Of a stretch of DNA of 64,000 bases, positions 19,047 to 28,195 are shown in pieces. A model generated the notes under the pieces. The model was not told the DNA's origin. It did no database searches and was given only the letters and a program-made list of their open reading frames with translations. A program made the position numbers and the translations under genes. Source of the stretch: Lentisphaerota bacterium (GTDB lineage Bacteria > Verrucomicrobiota > Lentisphaeria > Oligosphaerales > JABHEG01); NCBI GenBank assembly GCA_018676675.1, contig JABHEG010000145.1, positions 1 through 64,000 of the forward strand, read 5' to 3'. Positions within the stretch are counted from its first letter, which is position 1; the number at the start of each line of letters is the position of its first letter.

Positions 19047-19784
19047 TCACGCAGTGAATCGCGGTCCCAGATAGACGCGCTTCGCCTGCTCATCATTAAT
19101 GAGGAAATCACGTGTACCTGAACAGAGGATCTTGCCTTCGCAGATCAGGTAGGCACGCTGCACAATCGCGAGGGTTTCCCGGACGCTGTGATCGGTGATC
19201 AGGACACCAAGGCCACGATCCCGGAGGTGGGCCACAATCTTCTGGACCTCATAGACGTTGATCGGGTCCACGCCGCTGAATGGCTCATCCAGGAGGATGA
19301 ATGAGGGATTGGTGGCGAGGGCTCGGGTAATCTCGAGACGTCGCCTCTCACCCCCGCTGAGGGTTATCGCCTTCTGCTTGGCAAGCGCGGTCAACTGCAG
19401 TTCGTTCAGCAGGTCCTTCAGGCGGTTGTCCCGTTCATGTCGATCGAGATCAAGGGTTTCGAGAATAGCCATGATGTTGTCCGCGACGGTCAGCTTCCGG
19501 AAGATAGACGGCTCCTGGGAAAGGTAGCCCATACCAAGGCGAGCTCGTTGATACATGGCGAGTTTGGAGACATCCTGCCCCATGAAGACGATCTGTCCCT
19601 CCTCAGGCTTGATCAGGCCGACGATCATGTAGAACGACGTCGTCTTGCCAGCGCCATTGGGCCCCAGCAGACCGACCACTTCCCGGGCATTGACCGTCAG
19701 CGAAACGCCGTCGACCACGCGTCGACCGCCGTATGACTTCGCCAGACTGTGTGTCTGTAGCAGCAGTGCTGATTCTGTACTCAT
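19047..19784 (-). CDS. lptB: LPS export ABC transporter ATPase
   Basis: 245 aa from ATG 19784 (GGGAG upstream). Walker A is G-P-N-G-A-G-K-T-T, the ABC signature is L-S-G-G-E-R-R-R, Walker B is F-I-L-L-D-E-P-F-S-G-V, and the LptB-typical stretch Y-L-x-Q-E-P-S-I-F-R-K-L is present. Powers extraction of LPS from the inner membrane with LptF/LptG, which are not in the window. Preceded by lptA with a 16-nt gap. Confidence 0.95.
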   Translation of the reverse strand: MSTESALLLQTHSLAKSYGGRRVVDGVSLTVNAREVVGLLGPNGAGKTTSFYMIVGLIKPEEGQIVFMGQDVSKLAMYQRARLGMGYLSQEPSIFRKLTVADNIMAILETLDLDRHERDNRLKDLLNELQLTALAKQKAITLSGGERRRLEITRALATNPSFILLDEPFSGVDPINVYEVQKIVAHLRDRGLGVLITDHSVRETLAIVQRAYLICEGKILCSGTRDFLINDEQAKRVYLGPRFTA

Positions 19785-19800
19785 TCGACTCCCGCGCCCC

Positions 19801-20442
19801 TCAGTTCCCAGGGGTGCTTTCCTTACGTGGCGCAAGGAAAGAAGGCATGAGGCTCTTCTTGCCCTTCTTGGTCTTCACATGGAAAACCGGACGGCCCTCA
19901 AAACGAAACTTGTCTGAGTTCCTGAAGTAGGTGATCGTGTCGGCCTCGGTCACGGTGTTCTCACCATCGACGATCGTCGGCGTATCAGTCAAAATCACGG
20001 TCCCTTCAATCACGTCATAGATGGCTTTCCCGGCCGTCGCCTGTCTCGCGCTGGCGGGCTCGTGTATAACCACGTTACCCGTAGCCACAATTTTCTTGAG
20101 GTCGTCCTCGTCGGTCAGGTAGACGTCCATATGATCGGCCTTCAGGGTCATTTTGGAGTCAGAAACTTCGACATTGCCGACGAACACGGCCATCTTCTTC
20201 ACGAAGTCCATATCGAGCGTATCTGCGGTAACTGACAGGTTGTCGGTCTCCTCAGTTCCCGCGGCCTCGCCAGTCGCGACCTTGTCCGCCCCCTGTTCGC
20301 CACCTTTCTCCTGCGCCCGGGAGTCCCCTGCCCCAAAAACACACGCCCCGCAAAAGAGCAGCCCAACGGTCCATGTTGCGGTCGGCCTTAGCCAATCACA
20401 ACCCGAAGCTCTCCGGTCACTATCGTCGTTCATCGGTGTCAT
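19801..20442 (-). CDS. lptA: LptA/OstA-like periplasmic LPS transport protein
   Basis: 213 aa from ATG 20442 with AGGAG seven nt upstream. A hydrophobic export segment lies at about residues 23-43, followed by a low-complexity Gly/Glu linker. The OstA beta-jellyroll starts near residue 67: L-S-V-T-A-D-T-L-D-M, then V-F-V-G-N-V-E-V and M-T-L-K-A-D-H-M-D-V-Y, the classic LptA blade pattern. Forms the periplasmic bridge for LPS between LptC and LptD. Two nt separate the start from the lptC stop. Confidence 0.88.
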   Translation of the reverse strand: MTPMNDDSDRRASGCDWLRPTATWTVGLLFCGACVFGAGDSRAQEKGGEQGADKVATGEAAGTEETDNLSVTADTLDMDFVKKMAVFVGNVEVSDSKMTLKADHMDVYLTDEDDLKKIVATGNVVIHEPASARQATAGKAIYDVIEGTVILTDTPTIVDGENTVTEADTITYFRNSDKFRFEGRPVFHVKTKKGKKSLMPSFLAPRKESTPGN

Positions 20443-20445
20443 CAC

Positions 20446-20988
20446 TCACTCCTGCTTGGCCGGTCCAGGAGATGTCTCCTGCCGGCGAGAAGATCGGTCG
20501 AACGGGAGCAGCTCTTTCGCTCTGCTGCCCGCTTTCTTGATCGTCATCCGTACGCTACTGCGGACGTGTAGTTTCTTCGAGTCAACGAAAACATCGTACC
20601 CCACGCCATCCAGCGTGAATCCCTTGGCGCGTACATGGATCGGCGCCACACTGCGCCCCACGCGCGTTGCTTCGCTGAAGGCACACTTGGGCGACGTGAT
20701 CTGAACGCGACTGCCACTCCCCTGCAGAAAGGTCAGGTCCAGCTTGTCCATATCGGCGATTCCACCCCGAATCACGCATTTTCCGCCACGCAATTCCCAA
20801 GCTGTTTGGCCATCCTCACGGGCCCCACGTGTCTTGAAAGAGGAAAGTCGCATGTTTCCCGCCCCGCTGAAGTCCAGAGCGGGGAGAGGAAGACAGAGCA
20901 GCAAGACAGCCGTTGCGCACGCACGCCAAGCCGGGCAGCGCCGTCGCGCCGCCGTCGCTCGGTCAGATTGCCCTTGACATCTTCCCAT
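20446..20988 (-). CDS. lptC: LptC-like LPS export protein
   Basis: 180 aa from ATG 20988 (GAGGAGAGT directly upstream, 16 nt after kdsA). The N-terminal hydrophobic segment at about residues 21-40 is a signal or anchor. The following beta-rich region (S-F-K-T-R-G, W-E-L-R-G-G-K-C, M-D-K-L-D-L-T-F) matches the jellyroll of LptC/OstA proteins. Identity is low and the call rests partly on its position between kdsA and lptA, exactly where lptC is usually found. The C-terminal tail is basic. Confidence 0.75.
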   Translation of the reverse strand: MGRCQGQSDRATAARRRCPAWRACATAVLLLCLPLPALDFSGAGNMRLSSFKTRGAREDGQTAWELRGGKCVIRGGIADMDKLDLTFLQGSGSRVQITSPKCAFSEATRVGRSVAPIHVRAKGFTLDGVGYDVFVDSKKLHVRSSVRMTIKKAGSRAKELLPFDRSSRRQETSPGPAKQE

Positions 20989-21004
20989 ACTCTCCTCATC
21001 AACC

Positions 21005-21877
21005 CTACGCGCACTCCGAGGCGAGGGCGCAGGTACCCGCACCGCTCCCCCAGCGAACCCGATGGATGCTCTTGACGGTCGCTAACACGTCGCGAACGTC
21101 GCTCAGGGGCAGCGCGTTTGGCCCATCGCACAGCGCTTCCGCCGGGCGGGGGTGGACCTCCATGAAGAGTCCCTGAATCCCGACCGCCACGGCAGCTCTC
21201 GTCAGCGGGAACGCAAACTCGCGCTGGCCTCCTGATGTCCCTCCCTGCCCACTCGGAAGCTGTACCGAATGGGTCGCATCAAACACAACGGGTACACCGG
21301 CCTGAGCCATAATCACCAGACCACGCATGTCCACCACAAGGTTGTGGTAGCCAAAGGCCGTGCCACGCTCGGTGACCATCACGCGATCGTTCCCCGTGGA
21401 ACGCACTTTGTCAACGGCCCGTTCCATATCTTCCGGGGCCATGAACTGCCCCTTCTTGACGTTGACCGGCTTGCCTGCCTCACCTGCGGCAACCAGTAGA
21501 TCGGTCTGGCGCGAAAGGAAAGCGGGAATCTGCAGGGCGTCGCAGACTTCCGCGACCGGGGCGGCCTGCTCCGCCAGGTGGACATCGGTAAGAACAGGCA
21601 GGTCAAACTCACGTTTCACCTGCATGAGCATCTCAAGTCCGCGCTCAAGTCCCGGCCCCCGGAAAGACGTAACACTTGTCCGATTCGCCTTGTCAAACGA
21701 CGCCTTGAAGATGTACGGCAGCTCCAGGTCAGCACATATCTTCTGCATCGCCCCGGCCACGTCGCGACAGATCTCCATGGACTCCGCGACGCAGGGCCCG
21801 GCTATCACCAACGGTCCGGCGCTGCCGCCGACCGACACACCGGGAGCGATCTCAAAAGAGGACCTCAGTTGCGTCAC
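21005..21877 (-). CDS. kdsA: 3-deoxy-8-phosphooctulonate (Kdo-8-P) synthase
   Basis: 290 aa, normal length. Typical motifs: I-A-G-P-C-V-A-E-S near the start, F-K-A-S-F-D-K-A-N-R-T, V-L-T-D-V-H, Q-I-P-A-F-L-S-R-Q-T-D-L-L, and F-D-A-T-H-S-V-Q-x-P. The Cys in A-G-P-C, with the His and Asp sites, is compatible with the metal-dependent class. Condenses arabinose 5-phosphate and PEP for LPS inner core. The ATGA overlap with kdsB (4 nt) shows translation coupling. No kdsD or kdsC was seen in the window. Confidence 0.95.
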   Translation of the reverse strand: MTQLRSSFEIAPGVSVGGSAGPLVIAGPCVAESMEICRDVAGAMQKICADLELPYIFKASFDKANRTSVTSFRGPGLERGLEMLMQVKREFDLPVLTDVHLAEQAAPVAEVCDALQIPAFLSRQTDLLVAAGEAGKPVNVKKGQFMAPEDMERAVDKVRSTGNDRVMVTERGTAFGYHNLVVDMRGLVIMAQAGVPVVFDATHSVQLPSGQGGTSGGQREFAFPLTRAAVAVGIQGLFMEVHPRPAEALCDGPNALPLSDVRDVLATVKSIHRVRWGSGAGTCALASECA

Positions 21878-22620
21878 GATTCCTCCCTCTCCCGTAGAAT
21901 GGCCTCAACGCGCTGGACGTCTTCCGGTACGTCTACGCCTGCTCCAAGATGCTGCGTGGTAACGACCATTATGCGTGCACCATTCTCAAGTGCCCGGAGC
22001 TGCTCAAGCATCTCACACGCCTCAAGACGGCCACGGGGCCAGCCCACAAATCGTTGGAGGAATTCCCTGCGGTAAGCGTACAGTCCCCAGTGAAGCAATG
22101 GTTCCACATCACGGGAACCGTCCCGATCGAAAGGAATGAGAGCTCGACTGAAATAGAGTGCATACCCCTCTGAATCAACCACCACCTTAACAGCATTCGG
22201 GTCGCCAGGGTCTCTACCAGTAAGACCGAAAGGCACAGCGACAGTTCCCATGTCGGCCTCACTGTTTTTCATAGCATCGACAAGCCCGTTCAGGACCTCG
22301 GCGGGGAGCAAGGGCTCGTCGCCCTGTACATTCAACACAATGTCTCCCGGACAGTCCGCGATCGCCTCGGCGATGCGGTCTGTTCCAGTCTGATGGTCGC
22401 AGGACGTCATCACGGCCTCCCCACCAAAGTCAGCCACTGCAGCAGCGATGCGGTCATCATCGGTTGCCACGACCACCTGATCGATCGCATCCGCCTCCCG
22501 GGCACACTCATAGACACGCTGAATCATGGGCTTCCCGGCGATGAGGGCCAAGGGCTTCCCAGGGAAACGGGAACTCCCATACCTGGCAGGTATCACGGCG
22601 ATGACGCTGTTATTGCTCAC
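21874..22620 (-). CDS. kdsB: CMP-Kdo synthetase
   Basis: 248 aa. Opens with V-I-P-A-R-Y-G-S-S-R-F-P-G-K-P, the nucleotide-binding signature of KdsB, and continues with D-D-x-R-I, T-S-x-x-H-x-x-G-T-D-R and N-V-Q-G-D-E-P-L. Activates Kdo with CTP, the rate-limiting step before transfer to lipid A. Overlaps kdsA by four nt and follows hldA by 75 nt. Confidence 0.95.
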   Translation of the reverse strand: MSNNSVIAVIPARYGSSRFPGKPLALIAGKPMIQRVYECAREADAIDQVVVATDDDRIAAAVADFGGEAVMTSCDHQTGTDRIAEAIADCPGDIVLNVQGDEPLLPAEVLNGLVDAMKNSEADMGTVAVPFGLTGRDPGDPNAVKVVVDSEGYALYFSRALIPFDRDGSRDVEPLLHWGLYAYRREFLQRFVGWPRGRLEACEMLEQLRALENGARIMVVTTQHLGAGVDVPEDVQRVEAILREREES

Positions 22621-22695
22621 GGCTGCACGCTCTCCCTTGATGGATCATCGTCGTGACACCGGACCTTCTGCCCGGCGTCGTGTCGACCAGTTCTG

Positions 22696-23784
22696 TCACG
22701 GCCAGTTGGCCAGATCGGCCGCGAGCTCATCAGCCGTCACCGCCGCCGTCCCAAGCTTGGCGACGACGAGCCCAGCGGCATGGTTGGCGAGCCCCGCCGC
22801 CGCTACCGGGGTCGCCCCGGCGGCCAAGGCCAAGGAGAAGGCCGCCACGACCGTGTCACCGGCCCCGGATACGTCAAAGACCTCTCTGGCCCTGGTTGGG
22901 ATATGGACCGGTTCCTCTCCTCGGCAGAAGAGCGCCATCCCCTTTCCTCCCAGAGTAATCAACAGGAGCTCAACTCCCCACTGTTCAATGAGCCTGGCCC
23001 CGACACCAAGCAAGGGCGCATCCGCATGGATCGTGGGAGCGTTCGGCTGGTAGTAGACCCCCGCAAGTGCAAACGCCTCCGCGCGATTGGGAGTCAGAAG
23101 TCGAAGCCCTGGAGCGGCAAAGGGGTGCCCAGGATGCGGGTCCATCGCCACGATCAGGCCATGGCTATTGCCGATCTCAACCAGTTCTTCAGCGAATTCC
23201 TGAGTCAGGACGCCTTTGGCGTAATCCTGCAACAGGAGGACCTGGGCCTCATGCGTACGAATCCACTGCGTAAGCCGGGACTTGAGCTCATCCGCAACGC
23301 TCGCGGAGATCGGCTGAGTCGTCTCCCGATCGATCCGCACAACTTGCTGGGTTCCGGCAAGGACACGAGTCTTGACCGTTGTGTGGTGCTCGGCGGACTC
23401 TGTGATCCCGACCGTGTCGACGCCGCACTCCGAAAGGCATTGGCACAGACGCGCCCCGTGCTCATCACCCCCGATGACACCAAACAGGGCAGCCCGAGCC
23501 CCGAGCGAAACGAGGTTCCGCGACACGTTCGCGGCACCGCCTGGAGCCATCGTCTCACGCTCCACTCGGACCACAGGAACAGGAGCTTCCTGTGAGATCC
23601 GGGACGCCTTCCCCCAGATGTAACGGTCGAGCATGACGTCCCCGACCACGGCAACCGCACGCTCTGGAAATCTATCGATGTAGGACGCGAGTCCCGATCC
23701 GCTCGTTTCACTCACCACGGTGATTCCTTCGCCCCTGATCCAGGGGGCCTTGACTGACGTCTGGCCAACACTGCGTTCCTGCAT
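22696..23784 (-). CDS. hldA: heptose 7-phosphate kinase (RfaE domain 1, PfkB family)
   Basis: 362 aa ribokinase-like kinase. Signatures: V-V-G-D-V-M-L-D-R-Y near residue 47, the A-P-G-G-A-A-N-V-S-R-N substrate loop and the C-terminal D-V-S-G-A-G-D-T-V-V-A anion hole with the catalytic Asp. Length and the missing C-terminal nucleotidyltransferase show a stand-alone HldA, not the bifunctional HldE. Makes heptose 1,7-bisphosphate, the substrate of the GmhB-type enzyme at 3.4 kb. Six nt after the FHA gene. Confidence 0.88.
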   Translation of the reverse strand: MQERSVGQTSVKAPWIRGEGITVVSETSGSGLASYIDRFPERAVAVVGDVMLDRYIWGKASRISQEAPVPVVRVERETMAPGGAANVSRNLVSLGARAALFGVIGGDEHGARLCQCLSECGVDTVGITESAEHHTTVKTRVLAGTQQVVRIDRETTQPISASVADELKSRLTQWIRTHEAQVLLLQDYAKGVLTQEFAEELVEIGNSHGLIVAMDPHPGHPFAAPGLRLLTPNRAEAFALAGVYYQPNAPTIHADAPLLGVGARLIEQWGVELLLITLGGKGMALFCRGEEPVHIPTRAREVFDVSGAGDTVVAAFSLALAAGATPVAAAGLANHAAGLVVAKLGTAAVTADELAADLANWP

Positions 23785-23790
23785 CGGCCC

Positions 23791-24558
23791 TCAACGCGCT
23801 TCCCTGGCTTTCAACGCAGCCCGAACTCCAGCGTCCACATCCACAGCAGGCAGAGGACGGAACGCCGTCTTGTCCCGCAAGGCACAGATGATGATGTCAT
23901 AGCTCTCCAAGTCATTGCCGACCTGTCCCCACTCCTCACGGGAGAGTCGCTGTTCGTTCTCCCGGAGATAACGGGCAAGCGTCCTGAGTTCCTCCGAAAT
24001 CACTCGGACTGCTGCCTGCTCAAGTCCTTCCGTGAGCGCGAGTCCGCCAATCATTGCCCGAAGATGGTCGAGGCGAAGGATCGTGCGTTGCCTGGTTATC
24101 TCCTCTTGCAGACGAGAGGTGGCGCGCACCTGGCATGGCAACCACGCAGCGATGGTCACTTCCACCGCCAGGATAAGGGCAACAAGCACTTTTGCCACAA
24201 GCGACAGGAACCCGAAACGGCTCCCACGACCGGTCGTGGCGAAAAGGCGCTGTACTCGGAAGGTATACACGCCCACCCGAATTTCATCACCGCTCAGAAG
24301 GTCGTGCTCCGAACGTAACGGTCTGTCCCCCAAGCACATCTCCGCATCAGGTCTCGGGTGACAGACCATGTAGTTCGAGTCCGGAGAGGAGTGGACCTCG
24401 AAATGGACCTCCCGGAACACCGGATCGTCCAGCCGGCACTCGCACTCCATCCCACGCCCGACCCGAACTCGTTCGCCGTCGAACGTCCGGACATCGCCTT
24501 CCACGAATGCATCTTCAGACGCATCGATGTGCTGTCGGATGTGGAACTGAAACGCCAA
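23791..24558 (-). CDS. FHA-domain membrane protein
   Basis: 255 aa. Residues 20-108 look like a forkhead-associated domain: V-R-V-G-R-G-M-E-C-E-C-R-L-D-D, then V-H-F-E-V-H-S-S and an L-L-S-G-D-E-I-R-V-G strand. A single transmembrane helix spans about 120-145, followed by a helical, charged C-terminal part. FHA domains bind phosphothreonine, which fits the large Ser/Thr kinase encoded 4 kb upstream on the same strand. Only three nt separate it from clpC. A sensor or adaptor role is inferred. Confidence 0.65.
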   Translation of the reverse strand: MAFQFHIRQHIDASEDAFVEGDVRTFDGERVRVGRGMECECRLDDPVFREVHFEVHSSPDSNYMVCHPRPDAEMCLGDRPLRSEHDLLSGDEIRVGVYTFRVQRLFATTGRGSRFGFLSLVAKVLVALILAVEVTIAAWLPCQVRATSRLQEEITRQRTILRLDHLRAMIGGLALTEGLEQAAVRVISEELRTLARYLRENEQRLSREEWGQVGNDLESYDIIICALRDKTAFRPLPAVDVDAGVRAALKAREAR

Positions 24559-24561
24559 AGA

Positions 24562-27090
24562 CTAGTCCTTCTTGTCAGGTGCTTTCACACGCTTCTTTTT
24601 CTTCTTCGGGAGCTTCCGGGAGTGGAACACCAGGCAGTCGTCAGCCGGTTCCATGGTGACTTTCACACCGCCGGCGAAACGACCACGAAGGATCTCTTCA
24701 GCCAACGGGTCCTCGATGTACTTCTCGATTGCCCGACGAAGCTGCCGAGCACCGTATTCCGGTTTGTACCCGCGCTCAATGAGGAAATCACGAACGGGAT
24801 CAGTCAGTTCGAGCCGGATATCTCGGCGACTGAGACGCTCTTGAACCTGGTTGACCTCCAAGTCCACAATCCCTGCCAGATCGTCGCGCTCCAGCTGCCG
24901 GAACACGACAATCTCATCAAGACGGTTGAGAAACTCGGGCTTGAACCGCCGTTTGGCTTCATCGGTCAGTTGCTCCCGCATGGCCTCATAGTCCCCCGCC
25001 GCCGTCTTGGCGGCCCCGAACCCCATGCTCGTGGGGCGCTGCAGCGAGGACGCGCCGACATTTGAGGTCATGACCACGATCGTGTTCCGGAAATTCACCG
25101 TGAAACCGACCGTATCAGTGATCTGCCCTTCCTCCAGGATCTGGAGAAGCATGTTCATCACATCCGGGTGGGCTTTCTCAACCTCGTCGAAGAGGACCAC
25201 CGAATACGGACGACGGCGCACGCGCTCAGTCAGCTGCCCGCCTTCCCCATGGCCAACATAGCCGGGAGGGGACCCCACAAGGCGACTGACATTGAATTTC
25301 TCCATGTACTCGGACATGTCCAGGCGGATCAAGGCGTCAGGATCACCGAACATGAACTCCGCCAACGCCTTAGCAAGGTACGTCTTACCAACGCCAGATG
25401 GTCCAAGGAAGACAAAGGAACCAATCGGGCGGCGGGGATCCTTCAGTTCTGCCCGGGAACGACGCAGGGCCCGACTGATGGCGCCCACCGCGTCGTCCTG
25501 CCCAATCACGGTACAGCGGACCTCCTCTTCCATCCGCAGCAGACGCGCCGCCTCGCCCTCCTCGAGGCGCTGGAGCGGGACGCCACTCATACTGGAAACG
25601 ACGTGACGGATGTCATCATCGTCGATTGTGACGACCTGCTCGTCACGATCCTGTTGCCAACTCTCCAACGTCTCGGCGAGCTTCGTCTTGAGCGACTTTT
25701 CCTGATCGCGCAGTGCCGCAGCCTTCTCGAACTGCTGGTCCTCCACGGCCTTCTCTTTGGCCTGCTGAAGCTCGGAAATCTCCTTCTCAAGATCACTCAG
25801 ATCAGGAGGGCGAATCATGGAGGCAATCCGGGCTCGTGCCCCGGATTCGTCAATGACATCAATGGCCTTGTCAGGTAGGAAGCGCCCCGTGATATAACGG
25901 TCAGAAAGGCGGACGGCCGCCTCCATGGCACCATCAGTGTATTTGACGTGGTGGTGCTCCTCGTACTTGTACTCAATACCGCGGAGAATCTCGACAGCCT
26001 GTTCCAGGGTTGGGGCATTGACCATGATTGACTGGAAGCGGCGTTCGAGGGCAGCATCCTTCTCAATGTGCTTCCGGTACTCGTCCAGGGTGGTGGCCCC
26101 CACACACTGTATCTCGCCACGTGAAAGTGCCGGTTTCAGGATGTTGGAGGCGTCCATCGCGCCCTCGGCCCCGCCTGCGCCAACAATGGTGTGCAACTCA
26201 TCAATGAAGAGGATCACCTTCTTGGAGCGCTTCACCTCGTCCATCACCGCCTTTATCCGCTCCTCAAACTGGCCCCGGTACTTGGTCCCAGCCACCATCA
26301 GCGGAAGATCCAGAGCCACGACCATCCGGTCGCGCAGAAGCTCCGGAACGTTGCGGCTGACAATCGATTGGGCAAGCCCCTCAACGATGGCTGTCTTGCC
26401 AACCCCGGCTTCGCCGATAAGAACGGGATTGTTCTTGGTTCTCCGGCACAACACCTGAATGAGCCGTTCGATCTCGGTGGCTCGGCCGATCACCGGATCC
26501 AGTTCACCGGCCTTGGCCAATGCGGTCAACTCGCGACCGAACGCGCGTAAAGCGGGCATCTTCTGCGAGCCCGGCTTATCCCCTTCCGTTTCGACCTGTT
26601 CCTCTTTCCCGTCGGACGGCAGGTAGTTCGGGTCAAGCGCTTTCATGACCTCGTTCCGAACCGCATCCGCGTCCACATTCAGGTTCCGCAGAATACGGGC
26701 CGCCACGCCATCCCCTTCACGCAGCAAGCCGAGAAGCAAGTGCTCCGTACCGATGTAGTTGTAGTTGAGGGCACGTGCTTCCTTGGCCGCGAGGGCAATC
26801 ACCCGCTTGACGCGTGGCGTGACCGGAGGCGTACCTTCCTGCTGCGTATCATTGCTTGGGCCGGAGTGTTTCTCTACTTCGTACCGAACGGTCTCAAGGT
26901 CCAGCCCCATCGCCTGCAACGCCGCAACAGCAACACCTTGCCCGAGCTTGATAAGCCCCAGCAGAATGTGCTCAGTCCCAACGTAGTTATGGCCAAAACG
27001 ACGGGCTTCACGCTTCGCCAAAGCGAGGACCTGCTGGGCCCGCGGCGTGAAATTGTTCATCGCGAAATCAAAATCTTCTTGCTCTGCCAT
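24562..27090 (-). CDS. clpC: ClpC AAA+ unfoldase of the Clp protease
   Basis: 842 aa from ATG 27090 (GGAGAAG upstream); a longer frame to 27177 would run into mcsB. Two N-terminal Clp repeats (about 13-155), D1 with Walker A G-E-A-G-V-G-K-T, a UVR-containing middle domain (D-Q-Q-F-E-K-A-A-A-L-R-D), and D2 with G-P-S-G-V-G-K-T. The middle-domain length and UVR motif identify ClpC, not ClpA or ClpB. The C-terminus has a Lys-rich tail. In Firmicutes, ClpC recognises arginine-phosphorylated proteins made by McsB, whose gene lies directly upstream here. No clpP in the window. Confidence 0.95.
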   Translation of the reverse strand: MAEQEDFDFAMNNFTPRAQQVLALAKREARRFGHNYVGTEHILLGLIKLGQGVAVAALQAMGLDLETVRYEVEKHSGPSNDTQQEGTPPVTPRVKRVIALAAKEARALNYNYIGTEHLLLGLLREGDGVAARILRNLNVDADAVRNEVMKALDPNYLPSDGKEEQVETEGDKPGSQKMPALRAFGRELTALAKAGELDPVIGRATEIERLIQVLCRRTKNNPVLIGEAGVGKTAIVEGLAQSIVSRNVPELLRDRMVVALDLPLMVAGTKYRGQFEERIKAVMDEVKRSKKVILFIDELHTIVGAGGAEGAMDASNILKPALSRGEIQCVGATTLDEYRKHIEKDAALERRFQSIMVNAPTLEQAVEILRGIEYKYEEHHHVKYTDGAMEAAVRLSDRYITGRFLPDKAIDVIDESGARARIASMIRPPDLSDLEKEISELQQAKEKAVEDQQFEKAAALRDQEKSLKTKLAETLESWQQDRDEQVVTIDDDDIRHVVSSMSGVPLQRLEEGEAARLLRMEEEVRCTVIGQDDAVGAISRALRRSRAELKDPRRPIGSFVFLGPSGVGKTYLAKALAEFMFGDPDALIRLDMSEYMEKFNVSRLVGSPPGYVGHGEGGQLTERVRRRPYSVVLFDEVEKAHPDVMNMLLQILEEGQITDTVGFTVNFRNTIVVMTSNVGASSLQRPTSMGFGAAKTAAGDYEAMREQLTDEAKRRFKPEFLNRLDEIVVFRQLERDDLAGIVDLEVNQVQERLSRRDIRLELTDPVRDFLIERGYKPEYGARQLRRAIEKYIEDPLAEEILRGRFAGGVKVTMEPADDCLVFHSRKLPKKKKKRVKAPDKKD

Positions 27091-27139
27091 CAGTGGCTTC
27101 TCCGCTAAGTTGGTCTCTTCGCCAAACGGGCTCTCCGGT

Positions 27140-28195
27140 TCAGCACAGCCGGTCCCGAACCATTCCGGCCCGAACACGATCGCGTTCCTCGGGGGCCAGT
27201 TCCTGGCCTAACCGCAACTGCATGTGTCCCGGTTGAACCGCTAACATCAAGTCTCGTATCTCGTCAACAGAAATCACGCTGATAAGTCCCATCTCAACCC
27301 CAAGCTGAAGCCCCGAAAGGTTGTCGAGGGCCTCTTTCGAGGAGAGCGAGTAGGCATGCCGAAGTATGCCGTAGCTGCGCCCCACGAAATCATAGAGCCG
27401 AGCTCGTTCCCGACGGGCCAGACGCATCCGGGCATTCTGTTCCTCAACCACGATCCTCCGAATGATGCTCTCGAGACGATCGATGATCTCCTCTTCCGAC
27501 TCACCCAGGGTGGACTGGTTGGAGAGCTGAAACAAGCTCCCAATCGCCTCAGTACCTTCGCCGAGAATCCCGCGTACAGTCATCCCGAGCCGAAGCGACG
27601 CATTGGCGATGGGAGTGGTCATTCCCAGAATCGTGAGAGCCGGGAGATGCAACATCACCGAAGCCCTCAGGCCTGTGCCGACGTTGGTGGGACAGGCCGT
27701 AAGGAACCCGAGTCCTGAATCAAAGGCGAAATCCAGACACTCTGACAAGGCAGCGTCGAGCCGGGATGCCTGTTGCCAGGCCTGCCTGACGTCAAACCCG
27801 GCACACATCGCCTGCAGGCGAAGGTGGTCCTCTTCATTGATCATCACCGAAGGGCTCTCATTCCCGCAGACAGCAAGGCCACTGCCCTTCCCACATGAGC
27901 AAAGCTCGCGACTGACCAGATGCCGTTCCAGCAGAACGTCACGGTCTGCAGCGCTGAGAGCGTCCATCGTCACAACAAACTCAGGGTGAAAAGCCGTGCT
28001 TTTCGTGAGCTGTTCGAGGACGACGTTGAGGACGGCCTCACGGCTCACCTCGTCAGCCCGGTTGGGAAACGGGCATCCCGCCAGATTACGGGCCAGGCGA
28101 ACGCGCGATGAAACCGCAATATGTTCACCCGAAGAGGATGCCTGCAGCCACGGTGTCGGCTGTTTGGCTAATTCGTTCAGCACATCCGCTCTCAC
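27140..28195 (-). CDS. mcsB: protein-arginine kinase McsB
   Basis: 351 aa ATP:guanido phosphotransferase. Visible signatures: I-A-V-S-S-R-V-R-L-A-R-N-L, the H-L-V-S-R-E-L nucleotide region, and F-D-S-G-L-G-F-L-T-A-C-P-T-N-V-G-T-G-L-R with the conserved Cys. Phosphorylates arginines in damaged proteins and tags them for ClpCP in Firmicutes. GTG start at 28195 overlaps the mcsA stop by four nt (GTGA), so the pair is translationally coupled. Confidence 0.93.
   Translation of the reverse strand: MRADVLNELAKQPTPWLQASSSGEHIAVSSRVRLARNLAGCPFPNRADEVSREAVLNVVLEQLTKSTAFHPEFVVTMDALSAADRDVLLERHLVSRELCSCGKGSGLAVCGNESPSVMINEEDHLRLQAMCAGFDVRQAWQQASRLDAALSECLDFAFDSGLGFLTACPTNVGTGLRASVMLHLPALTILGMTTPIANASLRLGMTVRGILGEGTEAIGSLFQLSNQSTLGESEEEIIDRLESIIRRIVVEEQNARMRLARRERARLYDFVGRSYGILRHAYSLSSKEALDNLSGLQLGVEMGLISVISVDEIRDLMLAVQPGHMQLRLGQELAPEERDRVRAGMVRDRLC

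Noticed and set aside
24562..27177. Longer start for clpC
   Set aside because: Overlaps mcsB and adds 29 residues not seen in ClpC; 27090 has a ribosome site.
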